From assembly GCA_028683835.1 (NCBI GenBank), contig JAQUHB010000002.1:1-64000 (forward strand): a stretch of 64,000 nt of DNA, in the 5' to 3' direction. The position numbers and the translations under genes are program-made. The first letter of the stretch is position 1. The number at the start of each line of letters is the position of its first letter. Of the stretch, positions 44,547-52,428 are shown piece by piece. The notes under the pieces were generated by a model, which was given only the letters and a program-made list of their open reading frames with translations, did no database searches and had not been told where the DNA came from. The stretch is from Sulfurimonadaceae bacterium (GTDB lineage: Bacteria > Campylobacterota > Campylobacteria > Campylobacterales > Sulfurimonadaceae).

Positions 44547-45386
44547 TTAAAATAAGAATCCTCCGTTGCAAAACCAATGACTCTCAGATAGTGCTTTATA
44601 CATTGCTGTTTTCCAAGAATTTTTATTATTCATAAATTGACTTTGATATTCTTCATATAAATGTTCTTGTACACTTGCCATACCATTGCTTCTATGGAGT
44701 TTTGATAAACGATATTGTATTCCGGATAGCTCTTCTGCAGCATGTGAGCTGTATAAATCATTTAATTCAAATAAATTAAAGTGTACTTTTAGTCTCTTTT
44801 CTATCATTGTCTCTACGGGGGAAGTTTTTATATAAAATTGAAGGCTAGGTGGACTAATTTCATTGACTGAAGCGAATAAATATTGTTGATCTGAGATATC
44901 ATCATAGTATGGATGTATAATTTCAGTATCGGATGAAGTAGGTTGATAAGTATCTTTTATTTTGTTGCAATCAGCACAAGCCGGTATTAAATTTATAGGT
45001 GATACTGCAAAAACAGGGTACTTTGTTTTTGGCAACACATGATCTAATGAAGATACTGTTCTTTCTCCACATAAGGGACATTTACGATTCTTTGCTGCTA
45101 ATTTTAGCTTGTCATAATATTTTCGACCAGGTTGTTTTTTTTTAACTAATTTATTTTCATACACATTTTTCATTTCCTTCATTGTTACAATACCATTAAC
45201 ATCTGTGGAAGGAGACAGGCTATATAACGAATTAGATGCTGCTTTTATCTCATAGTTATCAGTAGAATTTTGAATATAGGAACTTATACTCTGCAATTTT
45301 GCTTTAAAGGTTTCATCTTCAAAATTAGAAATACAATCTTCAAATACTTTTATTACATTGTCTGTAGGTTTATTAATATTCATCAT
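44547..45386 (-). CDS. HNH endonuclease, Septu PtuB-like
   Basis: 279 residues. The HNH centre is complete: CPLCGERTVSSLDHVLPK with the paired Cys, the DH, then NLIPACADCNKIKD with the second CxxC. N-terminal and C-terminal regions are helical. The gene directly follows an SMC-like ATPase gene with no spacer, the PtuA-PtuB arrangement of the Septu anti-phage system, in which the HNH subunit cuts DNA under control of the ATPase. No reverse transcriptase or ncRNA next to it, so this is not the retron form. Confidence 0.82.
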   Translation of the reverse strand: MMNINKPTDNVIKVFEDCISNFEDETFKAKLQSISSYIQNSTDNYEIKAASNSLYSLSPSTDVNGIVTMKEMKNVYENKLVKKKQPGRKYYDKLKLAAKNRKCPLCGERTVSSLDHVLPKTKYPVFAVSPINLIPACADCNKIKDTYQPTSSDTEIIHPYYDDISDQQYLFASVNEISPPSLQFYIKTSPVETMIEKRLKVHFNLFELNDLYSSHAAEELSGIQYRLSKLHRSNGMASVQEHLYEEYQSQFMNNKNSWKTAMYKALSESHWFCNGGFLF

Positions 45387-46904
45387 CTATGATAGATTCC
45401 TATTTTGCTTAAGATGCATTTTTACGCTAGCAAGAGCTTTTGCTTCCGATCCCAACTGATTTCCAAAACTAGACTTAACAGATTCATAGTCCTCATTTCT
45501 ATCAACAGATTTTTGAATTAAATTGTAAAAGCCTGAATTACTTACTTCTAGTCCAAAAACCTCGTGAGTTAATACACCGACATTTTCACCAAATGTTTCT
45601 CTTTCAGGTCTTTCTGCTTTTGCAGAAATATTAGAACGGCTTAGAATCCATGTACAACTTTTTGGCACCTCTTGAAGGATCACCGGAGAATGTGTAGCAA
45701 TTATTGCAACACCATTTCTTAGAACTAATAGTTCTGATAAAGATCGTATGAAAGCTGCCAATAGAGGTGGATGTAAATGAGATTCCGGTTCATCTAACAT
45801 AACCAAAGTCTTTTCTTCTACTGTTTCTACTAATCTCGTAATGGTTAATAATACTATTTTATGTCCAGAAGAAAGTTTTTTAAATATCTCAGAAGCCTCG
45901 TCTTTAAATTGTTGTTTATCTTCAATTTCAATAAGCTGTAATATCTCAGATTCTTTAAACATAGGATCAGACTCAAGTGTTGTTACAGCATTTATCCACC
46001 TTTCTTTTCTATTCCCTAACTTACAGTTTTCAAGACTTTTAACAAATTCATTTTTCAAAACAGTAGGGCTTTTAGGTAGACTATCCTTTTCATCATTCAC
46101 TTTAACCTTTTTCAAACCTATATAAGAGTATTTCAAGCCTTTTGTTCTATCTTTTTGATCCATCCGAGGTTCTGATTCATCAAATGCACTAAACGAAACC
46201 GAAACAACGTTTGCAAAAAGTATTTCTTCATCAGATACAAAAACACCATGCTTAGTTGTCCTTTCACTTGAAAATAAAGCATTCAACATATTACTTAATA
46301 AGTGTGTCTTGCCTACACCGTTCCGTCCAATAAGTACATGCACGTTTGTTGGAGGATTTGAGGTGGGTTCTACATTAAAAGATAACTCCATATGCAGATC
46401 ACTATTCCTTGGTTTTGGTGGAAAAAATTGAAAATCATAAGGAGTACGTATTGCTCCTCCATGTGCTATCCTATGGAATTGTCCTCTAACTTCCTGTGAA
46501 GAAACATCTCTAAGTAATGAAATACGTGTAACACGTTCTTTTTGTGCTCGTTCAAATAGTTCTAAATCAAAGGCAAAATCACGCAATGCTCTTAATATCT
46601 CATTACCTATTTCATCATCTAAGTTATTAAGATGACTGTAGTAACTTGTATCTTGTCCTACTGAAAAAAAAGCATCCATTAATACTTCAAAAGTCGGTGG
46701 AATAGCGGCTCTCCTTTGTTTCTCTACCATATTAAACTGACCAATTTTTATTTGTCCAATATGATGCCTAACATTGTTGCTATCATAATAGTGAAGAATA
46801 TATAGCGTACCAAATTCAAACCAGTCATCCCAATTATCATTAATTAGATATACGGTATTGCTTGTTGCTAAATTGGGTAATATGTCTAAAACTTGAAATT
46901 GCAT
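45387..46904 (-). CDS. SMC/OLD-like ATPase, Septu PtuA-like, with an N-terminal extension
   Basis: 505 residues. Walker A is GRNGVGKT at 193-200, the ABC-type signature region is KLSSGHKIVLL, Walker B is TLVMLDEPESHLHP and the switch is IIATHSPVILQEVP. The N-terminal ~180 residues (VYLINDNWDDWFEFGTLYIL) are not part of the standard ATPase and are unfamiliar; in most PtuA the P-loop is nearer the start. They may add a sensor. The stop touches the HNH gene directly. AAGGG precedes the ATG. Confidence 0.82.
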   Translation of the reverse strand: MQFQVLDILPNLATSNTVYLINDNWDDWFEFGTLYILHYYDSNNVRHHIGQIKIGQFNMVEKQRRAAIPPTFEVLMDAFFSVGQDTSYYSHLNNLDDEIGNEILRALRDFAFDLELFERAQKERVTRISLLRDVSSQEVRGQFHRIAHGGAIRTPYDFQFFPPKPRNSDLHMELSFNVEPTSNPPTNVHVLIGRNGVGKTHLLSNMLNALFSSERTTKHGVFVSDEEILFANVVSVSFSAFDESEPRMDQKDRTKGLKYSYIGLKKVKVNDEKDSLPKSPTVLKNEFVKSLENCKLGNRKERWINAVTTLESDPMFKESEILQLIEIEDKQQFKDEASEIFKKLSSGHKIVLLTITRLVETVEEKTLVMLDEPESHLHPPLLAAFIRSLSELLVLRNGVAIIATHSPVILQEVPKSCTWILSRSNISAKAERPERETFGENVGVLTHEVFGLEVSNSGFYNLIQKSVDRNEDYESVKSSFGNQLGSEAKALASVKMHLKQNRNLS

Positions 46905-47060
46905 AGATACCCTTAATTAATTTAATTTTGTTATGTATAATATCTAAAGTTACTAAAATTTAGGACTTTTCAAGTATTACAAGCCATGGTGAAATTTTAT
47001 ATTTGGAATGTGAAATACTAGGCATGTTTTCATTCCACTCTCACACTTACAATTCCTATG

Positions 47061-47312
47061 AAATGGAATGCCCCCATAAACTAGACAATAGTTAATTCAG
47101 TAAATTAGATAAAATAATGTTAAAGCATTATGAGATTTAATAGGATTAAAAATGGCAAGAGTAGTTTGTAGTGAAGAGTTCAAAATAGAGGCTGTAAAAC
47201 AAGTTACAAAAAATGATTACAGTACTTCAGATATAGCACAAAAATTAGGTGTACATACTGACACACTAAGAAGTTGAATGAAACGACTAGAGTTACCACA
47301 GGCAATCCAAAA
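47061..47312 (+). pseudogene. IS3-family remnant (left end plus orfA)
   Basis: The left end TGCCCCCATAAACTAGACA is typical of IS3 elements. From ATG at 47152 the frame reads MARVVCSEEFKIEAVKQVTK then STSDIAQKLGVHTDTLRS, the orfA helix-turn-helix, and hits TGA at 47275 where Trp is expected; MKRLELPQAIQ continues after it. orfB is absent. It is followed by a short copy of the phosphoesterase 5' end. The remainder of 46905-47391 holds the Septu-like promoter and no other gene. Confidence 0.75.
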
Positions 47313-47391
47313 ACATAAAATATCTATTTTCATTCTTTGAGACAAGTATTTAAAAAAAGTATAACCAACAAAAGCTGGTTATACTTTTCGG

Positions 47392-47631
47392 TTACTCTCT
47401 TGTTTCATGCCACTTAATAAGCTCTTGTAGCTTTTTAAGTGTATTTGGTGTTTCTTTTGTTACATTCGATAAGATACATTTATAAAAATTTGACCAAAGT
47501 ACCTTTTCTTTACCAGTAGGCTTCAATTTTTTGCAACATTCACACATTAATTTTGCTACATATGACTCTTTAGTAACCCCATTAAAATATTTGAGGAATT
47601 TATCTTTTAGCTCATTGTAGCTACAACCCAT
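47392..47631 (-). CDS. Small Cys-containing hypothetical protein
   Basis: 79 residues. MGCSYNELKDKFLKYFNG, then LMCECCKKLKPTGKEKVLW and YKCILSNV: five Cys in a short basic protein suggest a metal-binding site (CxCC). No family recognised. It overlaps a 37-codon frame upstream by 25 bases and is the last gene of the DUF2188 operon. Confidence 0.55.
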   Translation of the reverse strand: MGCSYNELKDKFLKYFNGVTKESYVAKLMCECCKKLKPTGKEKVLWSNFYKCILSNVTKETPNTLKKLQELIKWHETRE

Positions 47632-47720
47632 TTTGAGTCACCATATCCAGCATTATTAGTATCATCATAGTCAACCTGATCTGTTACATCTGTTATTTTT
47701 TCAACTTTACTACAATCCAT
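47607..47720 (-). CDS. 37-residue acidic peptide gene in the DUF2188 operon
   Basis: ATG at 47720 has AAGGG 7 bases upstream. The product begins MDCSKVEKITDVTDQVDYDD and ends GYGDSKWVVATMS, acidic and soluble. It begins 2 bases after the DUF2188 stop and overlaps the next gene in another frame. The good ribosome site and coupling favour real translation. Not recognised. Confidence 0.5.
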   Translation of the reverse strand: MDCSKVEKITDVTDQVDYDDTNNAGYGDSKWVVATMS

Positions 47721-47722
47721 CG

Positions 47723-47950
47723 TTATCCCTTTATGTTTCTAGGGTCATGTCCATATGAGTTCTTCTCACGAATTTGTCCATTTTTCCCATGAATAAAAAG
47801 TTCAGCACTATTATTTTTAGCCTGAACAGTTGCATAATTAATGCACTCACCTTGTGTAGTGCAAACCTTCGTAGCTCTTTCATTTCCAGCAGTTTTGACC
47901 TGCCATCCACCATCTTTATGTGGTGTTACGTGTATAGACCTGTTAGCCAT
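47723..47950 (-). CDS. DUF2188 protein
   Basis: 75 residues. SIHVTPHKDGGWQVKTAGNE, AKNNSAELFIHGKNGQIRE and the terminal NSYGHDPRNIKG match DUF2188, a small family of unknown function common on plasmids and phage-like islands. No membrane segment. First gene of a three-gene unit with a 37-residue peptide and a Cys-containing protein. An inverted repeat at 48168-48198 lies upstream. Confidence 0.82.
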   Translation of the reverse strand: MANRSIHVTPHKDGGWQVKTAGNERATKVCTTQGECINYATVQAKNNSAELFIHGKNGQIREKNSYGHDPRNIKG

Positions 47951-48167
47951 ACAAAATCCTTTGATGGCCGATATTTCTTTTATCTATATTCACTAAAAAA
48001 CATGATCTTCCCAATATTCCCACTTCAACTGGAATTAATTATGCTTTTATTAGAATGGTGATTCACTTTTTTAAAAGGTCACATCGGCTCTTTTTAGTTT
48101 TTGGGATTAGATACGTCAATATCCGATTCCATGTCTGCATTGTATCTGATTATTTTTTTATGCGCCA

Positions 48168-48198
48168 ATTACATTTAGTCAATATGACTCAATGTAAT
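48168..48198. promoter_or_regulatory. 31-bp inverted repeat in the DUF2188 upstream region
   Basis: ATTACATT, T, AGTCA, ATA, TGACT, C, AATGTAAT: symmetrical apart from the T/C pair. It lies between the stop of the 367-residue gene and the DUF2188 start. Operator or terminator cannot be separated from sequence. No gene is visible in the rest of 47951-48299. Confidence 0.5.
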
Positions 48199-48299
48199 CG
48201 ATAGTAAGTAATTTCAATCTGAATTTTTATTGCTTTCAACTACTAAATTTTTTCCAGTTATTCAAATTTTTATTTCCTGAGTAGTAAATAATCGTACAA

Positions 48300-49403
48300 T
48301 TAACTTTGAGTATTGACATCACTAAACACAAACTTTTTGAAATTTTCGTACCACTGAATAGTTTCTTTCCCTCTAAACATCATATAGAATGACGAAATGG
48401 CAAATTTGTAAAAAATATAATTAAATTCATCATAAACAAACTTTTTTAATTTTTTATATGACATTGCATGTTCAAAAAAAAACTTCATAATTAGAGGTGC
48501 ATAATAATTCATAAATTCATTTCCATTAGAAAAATGACGAGATCGAAATATCCAAACATTTTCTTTAATAGAAGGGTGTTGAATTGTAATAATTAGAAAA
48601 CACCGTTGAAAGTCTTCTATACTTGAATGTTCTACCTTAAAAGAATAACTATGAAAATCCATTCCATCTATTACATTAATTCCAAGAAAACTAAAATCAT
48701 ATCCCACAGTGCTATTTCTATAATTGCAGCGTGCAACGTCAAATTCTTTTTCAAGTTTTAATAAAATAGCGTAATAAAAATTTTCGTGTACAAAAGAAAA
48801 ATATCTTTGAACATTATCTAGTTCCAATTCTTGATATCCTTCATCAATCCTCGATTGATGTGATGGAAATCTAAACAACAAAGTTTCTAATGGATACTTA
48901 ATATTCTCTTGTCCAATTACATTAGCAATAAGTAAACTATCATTTAATTCTTCAACACCTAAAGTAACATAAAATGGGCTTAAGGTAGGAAGAATACTCT
49001 TTATTGGCTTATTGGACTTGTTTACTGCTGTTTGAAAATAATGATAATAAAACCCATTAGAGTAAATACTACTGGAAAGAATTTTTCCTAAATGTAGAAT
49101 ACTTTTATAATTTAACTTAGTATTGATTTCAAAATCTATTCGTATATCACCATTTTGTCCTTTACTGGTACTTAAATATAACAAAGATAGACTACCACTT
49201 TTTGCAGCCTTATCGAATATTTTCCATGGTGCATAAAAATAATGATAAATAGCTTTACATGTAAGTAAAAGTGTGTACTGTTGATACTCAAAAACATACG
49301 CCCATTCGTCCAAATCAAGATAAGTATATTTAAAGGTATTCGTAGGTTTAATAATTTCCCTCAATCTAACAAGCTTACCCTTAGATGGATCTATTAAAAA
49401 CAC
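48300..49403 (-). CDS. Orphan 367-residue protein beside the right end of the transposon
   Basis: Starts at GTG 49403 with AGAGG 6 bases upstream, only 72 bases inside the right end. Aromatic-rich and soluble: KYTYLDLDEWAYVFEYQQYT, then HYFYAPWKIFDKAAKSGSLS, PIKSILPTLSPFYVTLGVEE and a helical C terminus. Not recognised, and no Cys or nuclease motif was seen. A fixed place beside the end opposite the tns genes is where Tn7 keeps accessory transposition factors, so a transposition-linked role is possible. There is little room for a promoter; transcription may come from the disrupted dprA operon on the same strand. Confidence 0.65.
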   Translation of the reverse strand: MFLIDPSKGKLVRLREIIKPTNTFKYTYLDLDEWAYVFEYQQYTLLLTCKAIYHYFYAPWKIFDKAAKSGSLSLLYLSTSKGQNGDIRIDFEINTKLNYKSILHLGKILSSSIYSNGFYYHYFQTAVNKSNKPIKSILPTLSPFYVTLGVEELNDSLLIANVIGQENIKYPLETLLFRFPSHQSRIDEGYQELELDNVQRYFSFVHENFYYAILLKLEKEFDVARCNYRNSTVGYDFSFLGINVIDGMDFHSYSFKVEHSSIEDFQRCFLIITIQHPSIKENVWIFRSRHFSNGNEFMNYYAPLIMKFFFEHAMSYKKLKKFVYDEFNYIFYKFAISSFYMMFRGKETIQWYENFKKFVFSDVNTQS

Positions 49404-49424
49404 TCTAAACCTCTATAATTCTTA

Positions 49425-49446
49425 AAATATTCCGATTTGTTTTTGT
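49425..49446 (-). repeat. Internal TnsB-site-like repeat at the right end
   Basis: On the reverse strand ACAAAAACAAATCGGAATAT plus TT, 21 of 22 identical to 24366-24387. It lies 28 bases in from the right terminus. Confidence 0.8.
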
Positions 49447-49449
49447 ATA

Positions 49450-49474
49450 TTCCAGTTTGTTCTTGGAAATTACA
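49450..49474 (-). repeat. Right terminal inverted repeat
   Basis: On the reverse strand it begins TGTAATTTCCAAGAACAAAC and ends TGGAA, matching the left end at 20 of 25 positions. Confidence 0.93.
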
Positions 49475-49479
49475 GCAAA
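49475..49479. repeat. 5-bp target-site duplication (right copy)
   Basis: GCAAA, identical to 24297-24301 at the other boundary. Confidence 0.95.
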
Positions 49480-49647
49480 ACTCAAGTTATGTGTCATCAT
49501 TTTTGTATATTGCGAAGGTTTTCGGCTTCCCACTATAGAAATTTTCTTTTTCTCTAAAAGTGCAAGATTTCCACTATACTGAAGTGTCTGCGGATATTTT
49601 TTCATACTGATGAGTGCCTCTATTTTTTGTTCAATAGTGCCTCTCAT
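49475..49647 (-). pseudogene. dprA: dprA, 5' portion, cut off by the transposon
   Basis: Begins MRGTIEQKIEALISMKKYPQ and reaches KKISIVGSRKPSQYTKMM then THNLSFA, the first Rossmann strand region of DprA (IVGSRxxS). From here the frame runs 23 codons into the transposon and stops at 49405. This 173-bp piece plus the 607-bp piece at 23690-24296 make 780 bp, exactly 260 codons, reading NLSFALSRAGICIVSGG across the join. The start is 11 bases after the upstream deacetylase stop, so dprA was in an operon with it. Confidence 0.95.
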
Positions 49648-49658
49648 CTCTTTCTCTT

Positions 49659-50852
49659 TTAAATCTTATTTATCTGCACTAACTCAACTTGAGAAAGTAA
49701 CTCTTTTGACTCGCGAAGTGCTTCTAGCGTGTTTGGATGCGGATGGCCTATGGCCACGGCATATCCTTTTGACTTGGCAACTTTCACAGCTTCTTGTATC
49801 TGTTTTTTCACATACTCCACATTCATAGTGTGGTCTAAAAACACATCTCTTCCTATATATCTTTCTCCATATGCCCTCATAACTTTTGGAGCTTTCGTCT
49901 GTGCAATCGTGCGGCTGTCTATAAACTCTATATGATGAGCATTGAGTGCAAAAATAAGTCTATTCATAGCGACTTCATCGGCAGTAAACTTACTTCCCGT
50001 ATGATTATTAAGATATTTTACTCTAGGAAATAGCTTCACAACATCATCTACACGCTGAGAAATAAGCGCTTGTGAGTCTTCTACTTTTAACGTTATGGGT
50101 TCAGAAGCGTTAAAACTCACAGCTTCCATAGGTAAATGCACCATATAAAATGATTCTTTTGATGCTAACACTGCAGAATCAGGATGTATCAAATTTGGCG
50201 GTAAGAAAGACATAGTCACTGTTAAATCAAGTTTTTTAATCGCTTTTACCTCTTTTGAGAATGAGACATCATCTATGATAATTGCAAGTTTAGGCTTGCC
50301 ACTAAATGTCCCTTGATTATTACTCTCTTGTATAGCTACATGTTGAGTTTTCTTTGGAGTTTTTTCAATTTTTTTTGAAGGATATTCTAATTTTTGTGGA
50401 ACTTTTTTTTCTACTTTGATCGGTTTATTTATCTTTTCTGGGTTTCCTTCATATTCATGAGAAGCACCTTTTATCGCATATCTATTTTGCTCTTCATTTA
50501 AAACAGTTTTAAGTCTTTCTTTAATATCTTCTTCTTGTTTTAAAGAGATATTTTGAGTGCTCTTAGGTAAATCTAGAGGAAGTTTAGGTTCTTTTGAAGT
50601 CACAATCTTGGGCTCATCCGCTTTTTTAGGTAAGGCTTGTGTAGATGTTACACTTGAAAATGGTTCAGTTGCATTTGACTCTTTATGTTTGGCACTTCTT
50701 GTGTCAGTGTATTTTGAGCCATCTACATAACCCGCATAATAACCAAGACCTATAAAGCCCATAAGTGCCAAGATAGCGATAGCACTCCATGTAAAAATTT
50801 TCAATTTCTTATTAGTAGAGTCTTTACTCTTAATTGTTCTTTTCTTTTTCAT
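49659..50852 (-). CDS. Divergent polysaccharide deacetylase (YibQ type)
   Basis: 397 residues. A single N-terminal helix (IFTWSAIAILALMGFIGLGY) anchors it, followed by a long Lys/Pro/Glu-rich linker to about residue 185. The catalytic-fold domain has PKLAIIIDDVSFSKEVKAI, VTMSFLPPNLIHPDS, MVHLPMEAVSF, NNHTGSKFTADEVAMNRLIF and VAIGHPHPNTLEAL, the divergent polysaccharide deacetylase family. It probably acts in the periplasm on glycans; the substrate is unknown. It directly precedes dprA in the original operon. Confidence 0.9.
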   Translation of the reverse strand: MKKKRTIKSKDSTNKKLKIFTWSAIAILALMGFIGLGYYAGYVDGSKYTDTRSAKHKESNATEPFSSVTSTQALPKKADEPKIVTSKEPKLPLDLPKSTQNISLKQEEDIKERLKTVLNEEQNRYAIKGASHEYEGNPEKINKPIKVEKKVPQKLEYPSKKIEKTPKKTQHVAIQESNNQGTFSGKPKLAIIIDDVSFSKEVKAIKKLDLTVTMSFLPPNLIHPDSAVLASKESFYMVHLPMEAVSFNASEPITLKVEDSQALISQRVDDVVKLFPRVKYLNNHTGSKFTADEVAMNRLIFALNAHHIEFIDSRTIAQTKAPKVMRAYGERYIGRDVFLDHTMNVEYVKKQIQEAVKVAKSKGYAVAIGHPHPNTLEALRESKELLSQVELVQINKI

Positions 50853-51070
50853 AAGGCGTATTAGAGCGAAATTGAGATTATAAACGACTTATTCTTTCAT
50901 TTTGCAACTTATTTTTAGAAGATTTTTTGGTAAAAGAAGGATTAAGTGAACTTTCTGTACAATTGCGCGTTCCTTTCTCTTTGTATTGCACAATGATGCG
51001 ATGTATTGATATCCGAAAGGGAAACAAAAGCCTAATTGTAGGCCTATATTCCAAGGGGAGACTATACTCT

Positions 51071-51466
51071 ATGAGACATTACGAAAACCTAGTAATCGTA
51101 AAACCGACACTAACTGAAGAAGAGATCAAAAACACTATTGCAGCTGTTGAAGAAGTGATCACATCAAACGGCGGAGAAATTTCTGCACGTGACGCCATGG
51201 GAATTCGCAAACTTGCATACCCAATCGCTAAAAATGAGCGTGGATACTTTTATGTAATCTACTACACAATCGAACCAGCTGCAATCAGCGAAATCGAAAG
51301 ACGTTTTAGAATCAACGAAGAACTTTTACGTTTTGTAACTATCAAATATGATACAAAACGTGAAGTAACAGCTTGGAATCAACTTGTTGACAAAGTAAAC
51401 AACCCAAGAAAAGCTGCTCCGGTTAAAGAAGAAGCAGTAGCTGCTCCTGAAGAAACAGAAGCGTAA
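51071..51466 (+). CDS. rpsF: 30S ribosomal protein S6
   Basis: 131 residues from ATG at 51071; a longer frame to 50927 is not ribosomal sequence. MRHYENLVIVKPTLTEEEIK, NGGEISARDAMGIRKLAYPI and RFRINEELLRFVTIKYD are S6. The Ala/Glu-rich tail (APVKEEAVAAPEETEA) is the usual extended C terminus. Binds S18 and 16S rRNA in the platform. First gene of rpsF-ssb-rpsR, with AAGGGGAG upstream. Confidence 0.97.
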   Translation: MRHYENLVIVKPTLTEEEIKNTIAAVEEVITSNGGEISARDAMGIRKLAYPIAKNERGYFYVIYYTIEPAAISEIERRFRINEELLRFVTIKYDTKREVTAWNQLVDKVNNPRKAAPVKEEAVAAPEETEA

Positions 51467-51483
51467 GTTAAGAGGATAAATCC

Positions 51484-52023
51484 ATGTTTAATAAAGTCAT
51501 TCTGGTAGGAAACTTAACTCGTGACATCGAGCTTAGATACTCACAAACAGGAATGGGTATAGCAAAAGCTGCTATAGCTACATCTCGTAAATTCTCGACT
51601 AACGGAGAGAAAAAAGAGGAAGTATGTTTTGTTGATATCACTTTCTTTGGACGCAGTGCCGAAGTTGCAAACCAGTACCTTCGTAAAGGGAGTAAAATCC
51701 TTGTAGAGGGAAGACTGACATTAGAGCAATGGGTAGATCAAAACGGACAAAAACGCTCAAAGCATTCAGTAACTGTTGAAACTATGCAGATGCTTGATTC
51801 TAAGGGAGACAATAGCGGGGGAGCATCTTTTTCAAATAATGATTTTGACCAAGACTATACTCAACCACAAAGCTATGCTCAACCAACTCAAGCTTATGGC
51901 CAAAGCAATGCGCCTCAGCAAAAATATGCTGAGCCAGTACGACCTGCACAACAGCCAAGAAAAATGATGCCTGAGCAAAATATTCCAGTCATCGACATCG
52001 ATGAAGATGAAATTCCATTTTAG
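51484..52023 (+). CDS. ssb: Single-stranded DNA-binding protein
   Basis: 179 residues. FNKVILVGNLTRDIELRYSQ, FFGRSAEVANQYLRKGSKIL and RLTLEQWVDQNG make the OB fold, then a Gln/Pro-rich linker and the acidic tip DIDEDEIPF that recruits DNA-repair partners. It sits between rpsF (17 bases) and rpsR (22 bases), the normal arrangement. Confidence 0.97.
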   Translation: MFNKVILVGNLTRDIELRYSQTGMGIAKAAIATSRKFSTNGEKKEEVCFVDITFFGRSAEVANQYLRKGSKILVEGRLTLEQWVDQNGQKRSKHSVTVETMQMLDSKGDNSGGASFSNNDFDQDYTQPQSYAQPTQAYGQSNAPQQKYAEPVRPAQQPRKMMPEQNIPVIDIDEDEIPF

Positions 52024-52045
52024 AAAATAACAGAAGGAAAAAACT

Positions 52046-52309
52046 ATGGCAGAAAAAAGAAAATACAAAAAAAGATTTTGTAAATATTGTGAAGCAAAAA
52101 CAGACTTCATGGATTATAAAGATGTTGCATCTCTACGTTTCTCTCTTTCAGAGCGTTACAAAATTATGCCACGTCGTTTAACAGGTAACTGTAAACGTCA
52201 CCAAGATATGATCTCTACAGTGATCAAACGTGCTCGTGCTGCGGCATTAGTTCCATATACTGTAACTCGCAAAGCAGTTGTAACTGCACCTTTCGAAAAC
52301 CTACGTTAA
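52046..52309 (+). CDS. rpsR: 30S ribosomal protein S18
   Basis: 87 residues. [40 protein letters not shown] and [20 protein letters not shown] are S18. The CxxC and later Cys and His indicate the zinc-binding (C+) version. AGAAGG lies 7-8 bases upstream. Last gene of the operon, with a hairpin about 11 bases downstream. Confidence 0.97.
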   Translation: MAEKRKYKKRFCKYCEAKTDFMDYKDVASLRFSLSERYKIMPRRLTGNCKRHQDMISTVIKRARAAALVPYTVTRKAVVTAPFENLR

Positions 52310-52319
52310 GTAGAAATTT

Positions 52320-52339
52320 TTGAGTGCTCTTGCACTCAA
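52320..52339 (+). other. Hairpin after rpsR
   Basis: TTGAGTGC pairs with GCACTCAA around TCTT. It is followed by no continuous U-run, so it may be a weak terminator or an mRNA-stabilising hairpin. Confidence 0.5.
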
Positions 52340-52428
52340 GAACTTTAAAACTCTCTTTAACTTCCTTTTTTTTATTTTGTTTAAAAATATTCCGATATTA
52401 TATTCAATCGTACTGTCTAAGGATTTTT

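Larger units (their letters stand above)
24302..49474. mobile_element. 25.2-kb Tn7-like transposon inserted in dprA
   Basis: The boundaries are read from four agreeing signs: (1) TGT/ACA termini with 25-bp imperfect inverted repeats (20 of 25 identical); (2) a 5-bp duplication, GCAAA; (3) dprA is split exactly at these points and rejoins in frame; (4) tnsA-tnsB-tnsC-tniQ are encoded inside. The interior is more AT-rich than the flanks. Cargo includes signalling, nuclease, glycosylase, Septu-like and several uncharacterised modules, plus older insertion-sequence remnants. No CRISPR-Cas or tnsE-like gene was recognised. The element may still be mobile, as all four tns genes look intact. Confidence 0.96.

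Noticed and set aside
44547-46904. Retron with PtuAB effector
   Set aside because: No reverse transcriptase gene or retron-type ncRNA next to the ATPase/HNH pair.
24302-49474. Prophage or integrative conjugative element
   Set aside because: No phage structural, integrase or conjugation genes; ends, duplication and tnsABC-tniQ identify a Tn7-like transposon.
49405-49647. Independent 80-residue gene
   Set aside because: The first 57 residues are the DprA N-terminus and the remaining 23 are translated transposon end.
50927-51070. 48-residue N-terminal extension of S6
   Set aside because: S6 begins MRHYENL at 51071; upstream residues do not fit any ribosomal protein.
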